This document shows, piece after piece, positions 17,305 to 26,008 of a DNA stretch of 64,000 nt. This DNA is from Bradyrhizobium sp. Gha (GTDB lineage Bacteria > Pseudomonadota > Alphaproteobacteria > Rhizobiales > Xanthobacteraceae). The DNA lies in contig NZ_FOQM01000006.1 of the NCBI RefSeq assembly GCF_900113735.1, positions 62,001 to 126,000 of the forward strand. The letters run 5' to 3'. The first letter of the stretch is position 1. Each line of letters starts with the position of its first letter. The notes beneath the pieces were generated by a model. It saw only the letters and a list, made by a program, of their open reading frames with translations, ran no database searches and had not been told where the DNA came from. The translations under genes and the position numbers were made by a program.

Positions 17305-18456
17305 ATGCTCTCCCGTGAAGAACGCACCCCCTTTACCGAGTGGTGGTGGACCGTCGACAAGCCGCTGCTCGGCGCGATCCTGGTGTTGATGCTGACCGGC
17401 GTCATCCTGTCGCTGGCGGCAAGTCCGCCGGTCGCGACCCGCATCGGGCTCGATCCGTTCCACTTCTTCAATCGCCACGTGATGTTCCTGGTGCCGTCGT
17501 TTCTGGTGCTGATCGGGGTGTCCTTCATGTCGCCGCGCTCGATCCGGCGAAGTGCGCTGATCATCTTCACGATCAGCATCATCCTGATCGTGGTGACGCT
17601 CGCCGTCGGCCCCGAGGTGAAGGGCTCACGGCGCTGGATCACGCTCGTCGGCGTCAACATCCAGGCCTCCGAGATCGCAAAGCCCTCATTCGTCGTCATT
17701 GCGGCCTGGTTGTTTGCGGAATCGACCAAGCGGCCCGAGATGCCGGCGACCTCGATGGCGCTGGTGCTGCTCCTGATGCTGGTGTCGCTGCTGGTGATGG
17801 AGCCGGACTTCGGCCAGACCATGCTGATCCTGATGGTGTGGGGCTCGCTGTTCTTCATCGCGGGCATGCGCATGATCTGGGTGTTCGGCCTTGCCGGCCT
17901 CGGCGCGGCCGGCCTGTTCAGCGCCTATCTCTTCGTTCCGCACGTCGCGGGCCGCATCAAGCGCTTCATGAATCCGGCCTCCGGCGACACCTTCCAGGTC
18001 GATACCGCGATGGAGGCCTTCTACAACGGCGGCTGGTTTGGCCTCGGACCCGGTGAGGGCATCGCCAAGCGCAGCCTGCCTGATAGCCATACCGACTTCG
18101 TGTTCGCAGTCGCGGCCGAGGAGTTCGGCATCATCCTGTGTCTCGCCATGCTGGCGCTGTTCGCCTTCGTCGTGATCCGCACGCTGTCGCGCGCCTATGC
18201 CAACGAAGACATGTTCTCGCGCTTTGCGGCCTCGGGTCTTGCGATCCTGTTCGGCGTGCAGGCGGCCATCAACATGTCCGTCAACCTCCAGCTCATCCCC
18301 GCCAAGGGCATGACGCTGCCATTCATCTCCTACGGCGGCTCCTCAATCGTGTCGCTGGCCTATGGCGTCGGCATGATGCTGGCCCTGACGCGGCTGCGCC
18401 CGCGTACCGAGGTCGAGGCCAGCGGCCATGCCGACGCGACGCGGAGTTACGCGTAG
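17305..18456 (+). CDS. ftsW: Septal peptidoglycan glycosyltransferase FtsW
   Basis: SEDS-family polymerase that builds glycan strands from lipid II at the septum together with FtsI. It is 383 residues with about ten membrane helices. Characteristic stretches are VKGSRRWI, GEGIAKRSLPDSHTDFVFAV with the catalytic-cavity Asp, and LIPAKGMTLPFISYGGSS. The ATG at 17305 begins MLSREERTPF. A 264-base gap with a CtrA-like box and a palindrome separates it from the preceding gene, so an internal promoter is possible. A family B repeat follows. Confidence 0.97.
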   Translation: MLSREERTPFTEWWWTVDKPLLGAILVLMLTGVILSLAASPPVATRIGLDPFHFFNRHVMFLVPSFLVLIGVSFMSPRSIRRSALIIFTISIILIVVTLAVGPEVKGSRRWITLVGVNIQASEIAKPSFVVIAAWLFAESTKRPEMPATSMALVLLLMLVSLLVMEPDFGQTMLILMVWGSLFFIAGMRMIWVFGLAGLGAAGLFSAYLFVPHVAGRIKRFMNPASGDTFQVDTAMEAFYNGGWFGLGPGEGIAKRSLPDSHTDFVFAVAAEEFGIILCLAMLALFAFVVIRTLSRAYANEDMFSRFAASGLAILFGVQAAINMSVNLQLIPAKGMTLPFISYGGSSIVSLAYGVGMMLALTRLRPRTEVEASGHADATRSYA

Positions 18457-18462
18457 CTCTTC

Positions 18463-18518
18463 GTCATTGCGAGCTAGCACCCGGGCAGTCTGGATTCCTT
18501 CGCTGCGCTCGCAATGAC
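18463..18518. repeat. Palindromic repeat, family B copy 2
   Basis: A short copy of the GTCATTGCGAG...CGCAATGAC element in the ftsW-murG gap, ending 26 bases before the murG start. Confidence 0.65.
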
Positions 18519-18544
18519 GGCAAAGGCCTTGTAAAAGGGCATTG

Positions 18545-19645
18545 ATGGACACCTCTCCCTTGATTCTTCTCGCCGCGGGCGGCACCGGCGGCCATCTGTT
18601 TCCGGCCGAGGCGCTCGGCGTCGAGCTGATCCGCCGCGGCTTTCGCGTGCGCCTCGTGACCGATGAGCGCGCGCTGCGCTACAGCGGGCTGTTCAGCAAG
18701 GACATGATCGACGTCGTCGCCAGCGAGACCGCGCGCGGGCGCAATCCGTTCCAGCTCGCCTATGCCGGCCTCACGCTCGCCACCGGCACGCTGTCCGCCT
18801 ACGGCCTGATCAAGCGATTGAAGCCTGTCGCCGTCGTCGGCTTTGGCGGCTATCCGACATTGCCGCCACTGGTTGCGGCGAAATTCGCCGGCGTGCCCGG
18901 CATCATCCATGACGCCAATGCGGTGCTCGGCCGGGCCAACCGTTTCCTGTCGAGCCGCGTCCGCGCGATCGCGACATCGCTGCCGGGTGTGCTGGACCGC
19001 GATCCGGCGCTCGCGGGCAAAACCACGACGGTCGGCACGCCGATGCGCCCCGCAGTCCTTGCCGCGGCGGCGGTGCCTTATGCCGCACCCGAAGCGAATG
19101 GGCCGCTGTGTCTGCTCGTCGTCGGCGGCAGCCAGGGGGCGCGCATCATGGCCGACATCGTGCCGGGTGCGATCGAGCGGCTCGAGCCGGCGCTGTGGGG
19201 GCGGCTCATCCTGACCCAGCAGGTGCGCGACGAGGACATGACCCGCGTGCGCACGGTCTACGACAGGCTCAAGATCAATACCGAGCTCGCGCCGTTCTTC
19301 ACGGATCTGCCGGCTCGGCTCGCGTCCAACCATCTGGTGGTGTCGCGCTCCGGCGCGGGCACCGTGGCCGAGCTCGCCGCCATCGGCCGGCCCTCGATCC
19401 TGGTGCCGCTGCCGGGCTCGATCGACCAGGACCAGTTCGCCAATGCCGGCGTGCTGGCCAAGGTCGACGGTGCCGTCCGGATCCCGCAGACCGAGTTCAC
19501 GTCGGATCGTCTTGCGGCCGAGATCTCCGCCTTCGCCGCCGAGCCGGCGCGCCTCGCCGCCATGGCAGCCGCCGCAAAAGGGGCAGGGCGGCTCGATGCC
19601 GCCGAGCGGCTGGCCGATCTGGTGGTCAAAGTCGCGGGAATCTGA
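18545..19645 (+). CDS. murG: UDP-GlcNAc:lipid I N-acetylglucosaminyltransferase (lipid II synthase)
   Basis: Peripheral inner-membrane GT28 glycosyltransferase that converts lipid I to lipid II. It is 366 residues with the N-terminal GGTGGHLFPAEAL loop, FGGYPTLPPLVAA and IIHDANAVLGRANR segments of the acceptor domain, and VVGGSQGARI and SRSGAGTVAELAAIG of the UDP-GlcNAc domain. The ATG at 18545 is preferred; a TTG directly before it also keeps the frame. Product passes to FtsW/FtsI after flipping. Confidence 0.97.
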   Translation: MDTSPLILLAAGGTGGHLFPAEALGVELIRRGFRVRLVTDERALRYSGLFSKDMIDVVASETARGRNPFQLAYAGLTLATGTLSAYGLIKRLKPVAVVGFGGYPTLPPLVAAKFAGVPGIIHDANAVLGRANRFLSSRVRAIATSLPGVLDRDPALAGKTTTVGTPMRPAVLAAAAVPYAAPEANGPLCLLVVGGSQGARIMADIVPGAIERLEPALWGRLILTQQVRDEDMTRVRTVYDRLKINTELAPFFTDLPARLASNHLVVSRSGAGTVAELAAIGRPSILVPLPGSIDQDQFANAGVLAKVDGAVRIPQTEFTSDRLAAEISAFAAEPARLAAMAAAAKGAGRLDAAERLADLVVKVAGI

Positions 19646-19675
19646 CGCGAAACGGGCAATTTCCATAGTTTTACC

Positions 19676-19790
19676 GTCATGGCCGGGCTTGTCCCCGCCA
19701 TCCGCGTCTTGCAAAAAAGAGCCTAGGATTCGTGGATGCCCGGGAACGCCTTGCGTAAAGACGCGCTTCGCGCTTATGCCCGGGCATGAC
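19676..19790. repeat. Palindromic repeat, family C copy 1
   Basis: The element runs from GTCATGGCCGGGCTTG to GCCCGGGCATGAC in the murG-murC gap. A second member lies at 51922-52044. It ends about 20 bases before the murC start. Confidence 0.65.
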
Positions 19791-19811
19791 GATGGAACGA
19801 CGGGATAAAGC

Positions 19812-21215
19812 ATGAGACTGCCGCGCGAGATCGGACCCATCCACTTCGTCGGGATCGGCGGGATCGGCATGAGCGGCATCGCCGAGGTGCTGGTCAATCT
19901 CGGCTATACCGTGCAGGGTTCGGACGCCTCGGACAATTACAATCTCGACCGCCTGCGCAAGAACGGCGCGAAGGTTTCGGTCGGCCACAAGGCCGAGAAT
20001 GTCGATGGCGCCGAGGTTGTCGTGGTGTCGACCGCGATCAAGCGCGACAATCCGGAATTGCTGGCGGCGCGCGAGCGGCGTATTCCCGTGGTGCGCCGCG
20101 CCGAAATGCTGGCGGAGCTGATGCGGCTCAAAAGCTGCGTCGCGATTGCCGGCACGCATGGCAAGACCACGACGACCACGATGGTGGCGACGCTGCTCGA
20201 TGCCGGCGGGCTCGATCCGACTGTCATCAACGGCGGCATCATCAACGCCTATGGTTCCAACGCGCGGCTGGGCGCCGGCGACTGGATGGTGGTGGAAGCC
20301 GACGAGAGCGACGGCACGTTCTTGAAACTGCCGACGGACGTGGCGATCGTCACCAATGTCGACCCCGAGCATCTCGACCATTTCAAGACGTTCGATGCCG
20401 TGCAGGACGCCTTCCGGCATTTCGTCGAGAATCTGCCGTTCTACGGCTTTGCGGTGATGTGCATCGATCATCCCGTCGTGCAAAACCTCGTCGGCAAGAT
20501 CGAGGATCGCCGCATCATCACGTATGGCCAGAACCCGCAGGCCGACGTGCGGCTTGTTGACCTGAGCCCGATGGGCGGCGGCTCGAAGTTCAAGGTCGCG
20601 TTCCGCGATCGCAAGACCGGTGCCGTACACGAGATCGCCGATCTCATGCTGCCGATGCCGGGCCGTCACAACGCCTCGAACGCGACGGCGGCGATCGCGG
20701 TGGCGCGCGAGCTCGGCGTTTCCGACGAGGCGATCCGCAAGGCGATCGCCGGCTTCGGCGGCGTCAAGCGCCGCTTCACCAAGACGGGCGAATGGAACGG
20801 CGTCACCGTGATCGACGATTACGGCCATCACCCCGTCGAGATCGCGGCGGTGCTGAAGGCGGCGCGGGAATCCACCAACGGCAAGATCATCGCCGTGGTG
20901 CAGCCGCATCGCTACACCCGCCTGCAATCGCTGTTCGAGGAATTCTGCACCTGCTTCAATGACGCCGATGCGGTTGTTGTCGCTGACGTCTATGCCGCGG
21001 GCGAGACGCCGATCGACGGCGTCGACCGCGATCATTTCGTCGCGGGCCTGCGCGCGCACGGGCATCGCGAGGTGGTGCCGCTGCCAGCGGCGCCGGAGCT
21101 GGCGGGGATTGTGAAGGCGCTCACCAAGTCGGGTGACCTCGTCGTGTGTCTCGGCGCCGGCAACATCACGCAATGGGCCTATGCGCTGCCGGACCAATTG
21201 AAGGCGCTGGGGTAG
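19812..21215 (+). CDS. murC: UDP-MurNAc:L-alanine ligase
   Basis: First Mur ligase, adding L-Ala to UDP-MurNAc. It is 467 residues with [17 protein letters not shown] at the N terminus, the ATP loop GTHGKTTTT at about 114-122, and [11 protein letters not shown] and [10 protein letters not shown] in the central domain. [12 protein letters not shown] and QPHRYTRL mark the C-terminal domain. The ATG at 19812 matches the family start. It is followed four bases later by murB, so the two enzymes that act in sequence on UDP-MurNAc are coupled. Confidence 0.97.
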   Translation: MRLPREIGPIHFVGIGGIGMSGIAEVLVNLGYTVQGSDASDNYNLDRLRKNGAKVSVGHKAENVDGAEVVVVSTAIKRDNPELLAARERRIPVVRRAEMLAELMRLKSCVAIAGTHGKTTTTTMVATLLDAGGLDPTVINGGIINAYGSNARLGAGDWMVVEADESDGTFLKLPTDVAIVTNVDPEHLDHFKTFDAVQDAFRHFVENLPFYGFAVMCIDHPVVQNLVGKIEDRRIITYGQNPQADVRLVDLSPMGGGSKFKVAFRDRKTGAVHEIADLMLPMPGRHNASNATAAIAVARELGVSDEAIRKAIAGFGGVKRRFTKTGEWNGVTVIDDYGHHPVEIAAVLKAARESTNGKIIAVVQPHRYTRLQSLFEEFCTCFNDADAVVVADVYAAGETPIDGVDRDHFVAGLRAHGHREVVPLPAAPELAGIVKALTKSGDLVVCLGAGNITQWAYALPDQLKALG

Positions 21216-21219
21216 AGCG

Positions 21220-22137
21220 GTGAGCTTCCCCGACATCACCCCCTCACTCAAAGCCGCGATGCCGGAGCTGCGCGGCCGGCTGCTGGCCAACCAGTCGCTG
21301 GCCGAGCTGACCTGGTTTCGCGTCGGCGGCCCCGCGCAGGTGCTGTTCACGCCGGCGGATGAGGATGATCTCGCCTATTTCCTCGCGCATCTCGCAGGCG
21401 ACATTCCGGTCTATGTCGTCGGGGTCGGCTCCAACCTGATCGTGCGCGATGGCGGCATTGCCGGCGCGGTGATCCGGCTCGGGCCGCGTGCTTTCGGCGA
21501 CGCCATCGCGAGCGGCGACGTCCTTACCGCGGGCACGGCGGCGCTCGACAAGCGCGTGGCGGAAGTGGCGGCCTCCGCCAATATCGGCGGGCTCGAATTC
21601 TATTTCGGCATTCCCGGCACGATCGGCGGCGCGCTGCGCATGAATGCGGGCGCCAATGGCGGCGAGACCAAGGACGTGCTGATCGAGGCGCGCGGCGTCG
21701 GCCGCGACGGCGCGAAATACGTCTTCTCCAACGCCGACATGAAATTCGTCTACCGCAACAGCGGTGTCGATCCCTCCATCATCTTCACGTCGGCGCGCTT
21801 TCGCGGCGCGATCAGGGATGCCGATGCGATCCGCGCGCGGATGGCGGAGGTGCAAAACCATCGCGAGACGGCGCAGCCGATCCGCGAGAAGACCGGTGGC
21901 TCGACCTTCAAGAATCCGCCGGGCCATTCCGCCTGGAAACTCGTGGACGCCGCCGGCTGCCGCGGCTTGCGCGTCGGCGGCGCGCAGGTCTCCGAGATGC
22001 ATTGCAACTTCCTGATCAACACCGGCGACGCCACCGCGCACGATATCGAGACGCTGGGCGAGACGGTGCGCGAACGCGTGAAAGCGAATTCCGGAATCGA
22101 GCTGCACTGGGAAATCAAGCGGATTGGAATTCCATGA
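21220..22137 (+). CDS. murB: UDP-N-acetylenolpyruvoylglucosamine reductase
   Basis: FAD enzyme that reduces UDP-GlcNAc-enolpyruvate to UDP-MurNAc with NADPH. It is 305 residues with [24 protein letters not shown] and [15 protein letters not shown] of the FAD-binding domain. [10 protein letters not shown] contains the proton-donating Ser, and the terminal Glu region is [14 protein letters not shown]. The domain spacing is that of the short type II MurB used by many alphaproteobacteria. The start is a GTG four bases after the murC stop; no ATG fits better. Confidence 0.96.
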   Translation: MSFPDITPSLKAAMPELRGRLLANQSLAELTWFRVGGPAQVLFTPADEDDLAYFLAHLAGDIPVYVVGVGSNLIVRDGGIAGAVIRLGPRAFGDAIASGDVLTAGTAALDKRVAEVAASANIGGLEFYFGIPGTIGGALRMNAGANGGETKDVLIEARGVGRDGAKYVFSNADMKFVYRNSGVDPSIIFTSARFRGAIRDADAIRARMAEVQNHRETAQPIREKTGGSTFKNPPGHSAWKLVDAAGCRGLRVGGAQVSEMHCNFLINTGDATAHDIETLGETVRERVKANSGIELHWEIKRIGIP

Positions 22138-22142
22138 CCACC

Positions 22143-22221
22143 GTCATTCCGGGGCGATGCGTTAGCATCGAACCCGGAATCTCGAGATTCCGGGTTCGCG
22201 CTTCGCACGCCCCGGAATGAC
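22143..22221. repeat. Palindromic repeat, family A copy 3
   Basis: A 79-base copy with GTCATTCCGG/CCGGAATGAC ends and the GGAATCTCGAGATTCC centre. It begins just after the murB stop and ends 17 bases before the preferred ddlB start. Confidence 0.8.
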
Positions 22222-22238
22222 CAAGTATGAGGACACGA

Positions 22239-23225
22239 ATGCGCATCACCATCCTCTTCGGCGGCTCCAACCGCGAACGTCTGGTTTCCGTCGCGTCAGC
22301 CCAGGCGCTGCATCAGGCGCTGCCCGAGGCCGATCTCTGGTGGTGGGACGTCGAGGACAAGGTGCATGTGGTGCAGTCGGAGCAGCTGCTCGAACATGCT
22401 CGCCCTTTCGAGGACGAGTTCAAGCCGGGCACCTCAGGCATTCCGCTGGCACAGGCGCTCGACAAGGCCAAGGCAGAAGACCGTGTGCTCGTGCTCAGCC
22501 TGCATGGCGGGGCTGCCGAGAACGGCGAACTGCAGGTGATGTGCGAGATGCGCGGCGTGCCGTTCACCGGCTCCGGTTCGGCCTCCTCGCACCTCGCCTT
22601 CGACAAGATCGCGGCCAAGCGCTTTGCCGCGCTCGGCGGCGTGACGCCGCCTGCGGGCATCGCGCTCGAGAACATCGACGAAGCCTTCGCCGAATACGGC
22701 AGGCTGATCGCAAAGCCGGCGCGCGACGGCTCGAGCTACGGCCTGATCTTCGTCAACGCCAAGCAGGACCTCCTCGCCGTCCGCAATGCGGCCAGGCACG
22801 AAGAGTACGTGATCGAACCCTACATCGCCGGCGTCGAGGCGACCTGCGGCGTTTTGGAGCGCACCGACGGCTCGCTCATCTCGCTGCCGCCGATCGAGAT
22901 CATTCCGGGCGAGGGCAATTTCGACTACGCCGCAAAATATCTCTTGAACTCGACCCAGGAGATCTGTCCCGGCCGCTTTCCGCCCGAGGTCACCGCCGCG
23001 CTCAAGACCCAGGCCATGCTGGCGCATCGCGCTATGTCCTGCACCGGCTATTCCCGTTCCGACTTCATCGTCGCGGAGAAGGGGCTGGTCTACCTCGAAA
23101 CCAACACGCTACCCGGGCTGACCAAGTCCTCGCTGTACCCCAAGGCGCTGAAAGCCGAAGGCATCGCCTTCGTCGACTTCCTTCGCGACCTGATCGAACT
23201 CGCCGAGCGGCGGGTGCGGAAATAG
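22239..23225 (+). CDS. ddlB: D-alanine--D-alanine ligase
   Basis: ATP-grasp ligase that makes the D-Ala-D-Ala used by MurF. It is 328 residues from the ATG at 22239, preferred because GAGGA sits six bases upstream; an ATG at 22227 adds four residues. Motifs include LSLHGGAAENGELQ, FTGSGSASSHLAFDK, AKPARDGSSYGL of the ATP-grasp loop, and YLETNTLPGLTKSSL with the metal ligands. The usual HG(x)2GEDG reads HGGAAENGE here, a modest variant of the family pattern. It is the last precursor-synthesis gene of the cluster. Confidence 0.95.
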   Translation: MRITILFGGSNRERLVSVASAQALHQALPEADLWWWDVEDKVHVVQSEQLLEHARPFEDEFKPGTSGIPLAQALDKAKAEDRVLVLSLHGGAAENGELQVMCEMRGVPFTGSGSASSHLAFDKIAAKRFAALGGVTPPAGIALENIDEAFAEYGRLIAKPARDGSSYGLIFVNAKQDLLAVRNAARHEEYVIEPYIAGVEATCGVLERTDGSLISLPPIEIIPGEGNFDYAAKYLLNSTQEICPGRFPPEVTAALKTQAMLAHRAMSCTGYSRSDFIVAEKGLVYLETNTLPGLTKSSLYPKALKAEGIAFVDFLRDLIELAERRVRK

Positions 23226-23573
23226 TTAGGATTGGTTAACGGCCGGACGGGCGAAAACGCCCGGTTTGGTGCCCAAAACCGGTAAAATGCCGGACTTCGT
23301 GGCGGAAGTGCCTCAGTAAACTGGGCAAAAAGCATCCCGCGTTAACGAACTTTACCTTTTGTTTACCAGGACGTCCGAAGGTTAACGCTGGCGGCGCATA
23401 TGGCGTTTTGGCTGCCGGCGCGTGAGCCGTTTCGGATGTTTCCGGTCGGCGAACGCTTTGTAGGGGAGCGGCTTCTTCTGCCGAAGACCATTACCCGGCC
23501 CGGCACGACCGAGACGTCATGTTCGCCAGGACCCGCGCGGCGTCGCGGGGCAAACTGTTGACGAGCTCGTGCA
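23226..23573. other. ddlB-ftsQ intergenic region with CtrA-like half sites
   Basis: A 348-base gap, low in coding character, with several TTAAC/TTTACC elements between 23230 and 23390. The best group is TTAA at 23342-23345 followed by TTACC six bases later, then GTTTACC and GGTTAACG. These resemble relaxed CtrA sites, and ftsQA is CtrA-controlled in Caulobacter. A promoter for ftsQAZ is therefore likely here. I see no gene. Confidence 0.5.
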
Positions 23574-24602
23574 ATGGATGGTGCAGGAAGCCTCACCCGA
23601 TCGTTTGTGAGATCGCTGAGGCCCCAAGCTGATCTGAAGGCGGCCGCTATCGGAGCGGTCGTGCTTCTGCGCGAGTGGGTGCAAGACAGGCGCGCGAAAA
23701 AGCACGCCGCCGCCGAGCGGAAGATCAAGGCCAAATCCAAGACCAAAGCGGTCGTCGAGCGTGAGCCGCCGCCGCGCGTGATCGCGCTGGTCGAGCGCTA
23801 TCTGCCGCGCCGGGTCGGGATCGGCCTGACCGTGCTGCTGTTGATCGGCAGCTGCGGCCTCGGCATCGTCAAGGGCGGCCACCTCCAGGATTTCATCACC
23901 GCCGTCAGCGACGCGCGCAACGCCCTGGCCAATTCGGCCGGCTTCCGCATCACCTCCGTCGTGATCAACGGCCGCAAGCAGCTGAGCCAGGACGAGATCC
24001 TCGCGATCGGCGGCGTCAGCGGCCGCTCTTCGCTGTTGTTCCTCGATGCCGACGACGTCCGCGACAAGCTCAAAGCCAATCCGTGGATCGCGGATGCGAC
24101 CGTGCTGAAGCTCTATCCGGGCCAGCTCATGATCGAGATTACCGAGCGGAAGGCGTTCGCGCTGTGGCAGGAGGCCGGCCGGCTCTCGGTCATCGCCGAC
24201 GATGGCGCGCTGCTCGAGCCCTACGTCTCGCGCCGGTTCCTGACGCTGCCGCTCGTGGTCGGCAAGGGCGCCGATACCCAGGCGCGTGATTTCCTCGCAT
24301 TGCTGGCCCGCTATCCGCAGGTCAATTCGGTGACGAAGGCCGCCATCTATGTCGGCGAGCGGCGCTGGAATCTGAGATTGAAGGACGGTCTCGACATTCG
24401 CCTGCCGGAGCAGGACGTCGGCAACGCGCTCGCCGCGCTCTCCAAGCTCGACAAGGACGACAGACTGTTCTCGAAGGACATCGTCGCGATCGACATGCGG
24501 CTGCCCGACCGGCTGGTGGTGCAGCTGTCCGACGACGCCGCCAAGGCGCGCGATGATCTGTTCAAGGACAAGAAGAAAAAGAAGACCGGGGACGCCGCAT
24601 GA
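23574..24602 (+). CDS. ftsQ: Cell division protein FtsQ
   Basis: Bitopic divisome protein that links FtsB/FtsL to the rest of the machinery. It is 342 residues: a long basic cytoplasmic N terminus of about 85 residues, one membrane helix (RVGIGLTVLLLIGSCGLGIV), a periplasmic POTRA domain (about 120-190, ITSVVINGRKQLSQDEIL) and the beta domain. The C terminus is a Lys/Asp-rich tail (KDKKKKKTGD). The ATG at 23574 has no clear ribosome site. Its stop overlaps the ftsA start (ATGA at 24599-24602). Confidence 0.94.
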   Translation: MDGAGSLTRSFVRSLRPQADLKAAAIGAVVLLREWVQDRRAKKHAAAERKIKAKSKTKAVVEREPPPRVIALVERYLPRRVGIGLTVLLLIGSCGLGIVKGGHLQDFITAVSDARNALANSAGFRITSVVINGRKQLSQDEILAIGGVSGRSSLLFLDADDVRDKLKANPWIADATVLKLYPGQLMIEITERKAFALWQEAGRLSVIADDGALLEPYVSRRFLTLPLVVGKGADTQARDFLALLARYPQVNSVTKAAIYVGERRWNLRLKDGLDIRLPEQDVGNALAALSKLDKDDRLFSKDIVAIDMRLPDRLVVQLSDDAAKARDDLFKDKKKKKTGDAA

Positions 24603-25921
24603 CCGGTCTTGATCGCACCCAGACTCCGAAGACGCGGCCGATGCCGCACAAGCGCGGCGGCCTGGTCGCCTGCCTCGACATCGGCACCAGCAAGATCGCC
24701 TGCATGATCGCGCGGCTGAAGCCGTCGGCGCCGAGCGAAGCGCTGCGCGGCCGAACCCATGCGGTGGAACTGATCGGTTACAGCCAGATCCAGTCGCGCG
24801 GCATGAAGGCCGGCGCGGTGGTCGATCTCGGCGAATGCGAGCAGGCGGTGCGCCAGGCCGTCGGGCTCGCCGAGAAAATGGCCAAGGTCCGGGTCGAGTC
24901 CGTTTTGTTGTCGGTCTCCGGCGGCCGCCTCGCGGGCCAGCTGGTCGAAGCCGCGGCCGATATCCGTGGCGGGGCAGTGACGCCGGCTGACGTCAGCCGC
25001 GTCACCTCCACCGGCATGCGCCACGCCACCGGCGAGGGCCGCACGGTGCTGCACGCGCTGCCGGTCGGCTACACGCTCGATGGCGTCAAGGGCATTCGCG
25101 ATCCGCGCGGCATGGTGGCGCATCAATTCGGCGTCGACATGAACGTCGTCACCTGCGACGCGACCGTGGCACGAAACCTGATGCTGGCGGTGGAACGCTG
25201 CCATCTCAACGTCGAAGCCATGGCGGCCAGCCCCTACGTGGCGGGCCTGTCGGTATTGACCGACGACGAGGCCGATCTTGGCGCCGCCGTGGTCGAAATG
25301 GGCGCGGGCACCACCACGATCGCGGTCTATTCCGGCGGCCGCTTCGTGCACGCGGCCGGATTTGCGGTCGGCGGGCAACACATCACGATGGATCTCGCGC
25401 GCGGACTCTCCGCGACCATTGCCGATGCCGAGCGAATCAAGACCTTATACGGCACCGTCATCACCGGCGGATCGGACTCGCGTGAGCTGATGTCTGTACC
25501 GACAGCCGGTGACGACCAGGACCTGCCGCAGATCGTTTCGCGCGCCACCATCGCCAACATCGTCAAGCATCGTGCCGAGGAAGTCTTCGAAATGGTTCGG
25601 GACAAGCTGAAGGATTCGCCCTTCGCGGCCGAGCCCAAGGGCCGCGTCGTGCTCTCGGGCGGCGCCTCGCAGCTGACCGGTCTCGTCGAACTCGGCACCC
25701 AGATACTCGGCCGGCCCGTGCGGGTCGGTCGTCCGCTCGGTTTCGGCCGGCTGCCCAACGAGGCGAAGAACGCCGCGTTCGCGGTGCCGGCCGGACTACT
25801 CGTCTACCCGCAATACGTTCACCACGAACATGTCGAACCGCGGCATACGCGGCAGCAGGTCAGGACAGGAACCGGCGGTTATTTCGGAAAGGTCGGACGA
25901 TGGCTACGCGAGGGCTTCTGA
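24599..25921 (+). CDS. ftsA: Cell division protein FtsA
   Basis: Actin-like ATPase that tethers FtsZ to the membrane and recruits later divisome proteins. It is 440 residues, with phosphate-1 loop CLDIGTSKIACMIA near residue 23, the SHS2 domain in the first half, and EMGAGTTTIAVY (phosphate-2) and VLSGGASQLTGL (adenosine) motifs. The C terminus ends in a short amphipathic helix, GGYFGKVGRWLREGF, the membrane-targeting sequence. It is translationally coupled to ftsQ and 87 bases ahead of ftsZ; that gap holds a GACTC (CcrM) site at 25923-25927. Confidence 0.96.
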   Translation: MTGLDRTQTPKTRPMPHKRGGLVACLDIGTSKIACMIARLKPSAPSEALRGRTHAVELIGYSQIQSRGMKAGAVVDLGECEQAVRQAVGLAEKMAKVRVESVLLSVSGGRLAGQLVEAAADIRGGAVTPADVSRVTSTGMRHATGEGRTVLHALPVGYTLDGVKGIRDPRGMVAHQFGVDMNVVTCDATVARNLMLAVERCHLNVEAMAASPYVAGLSVLTDDEADLGAAVVEMGAGTTTIAVYSGGRFVHAAGFAVGGQHITMDLARGLSATIADAERIKTLYGTVITGGSDSRELMSVPTAGDDQDLPQIVSRATIANIVKHRAEEVFEMVRDKLKDSPFAAEPKGRVVLSGGASQLTGLVELGTQILGRPVRVGRPLGFGRLPNEAKNAAFAVPAGLLVYPQYVHHEHVEPRHTRQQVRTGTGGYFGKVGRWLREGF

Positions 25922-26008
25922 TGACTCATTTCCGCAAATGTCTGATTTCACCAACTCCCGCGGCCGCAGGCCGGGGCGAACCCACGCGCGCGTGATCGAG
26001 AGGCAAAC

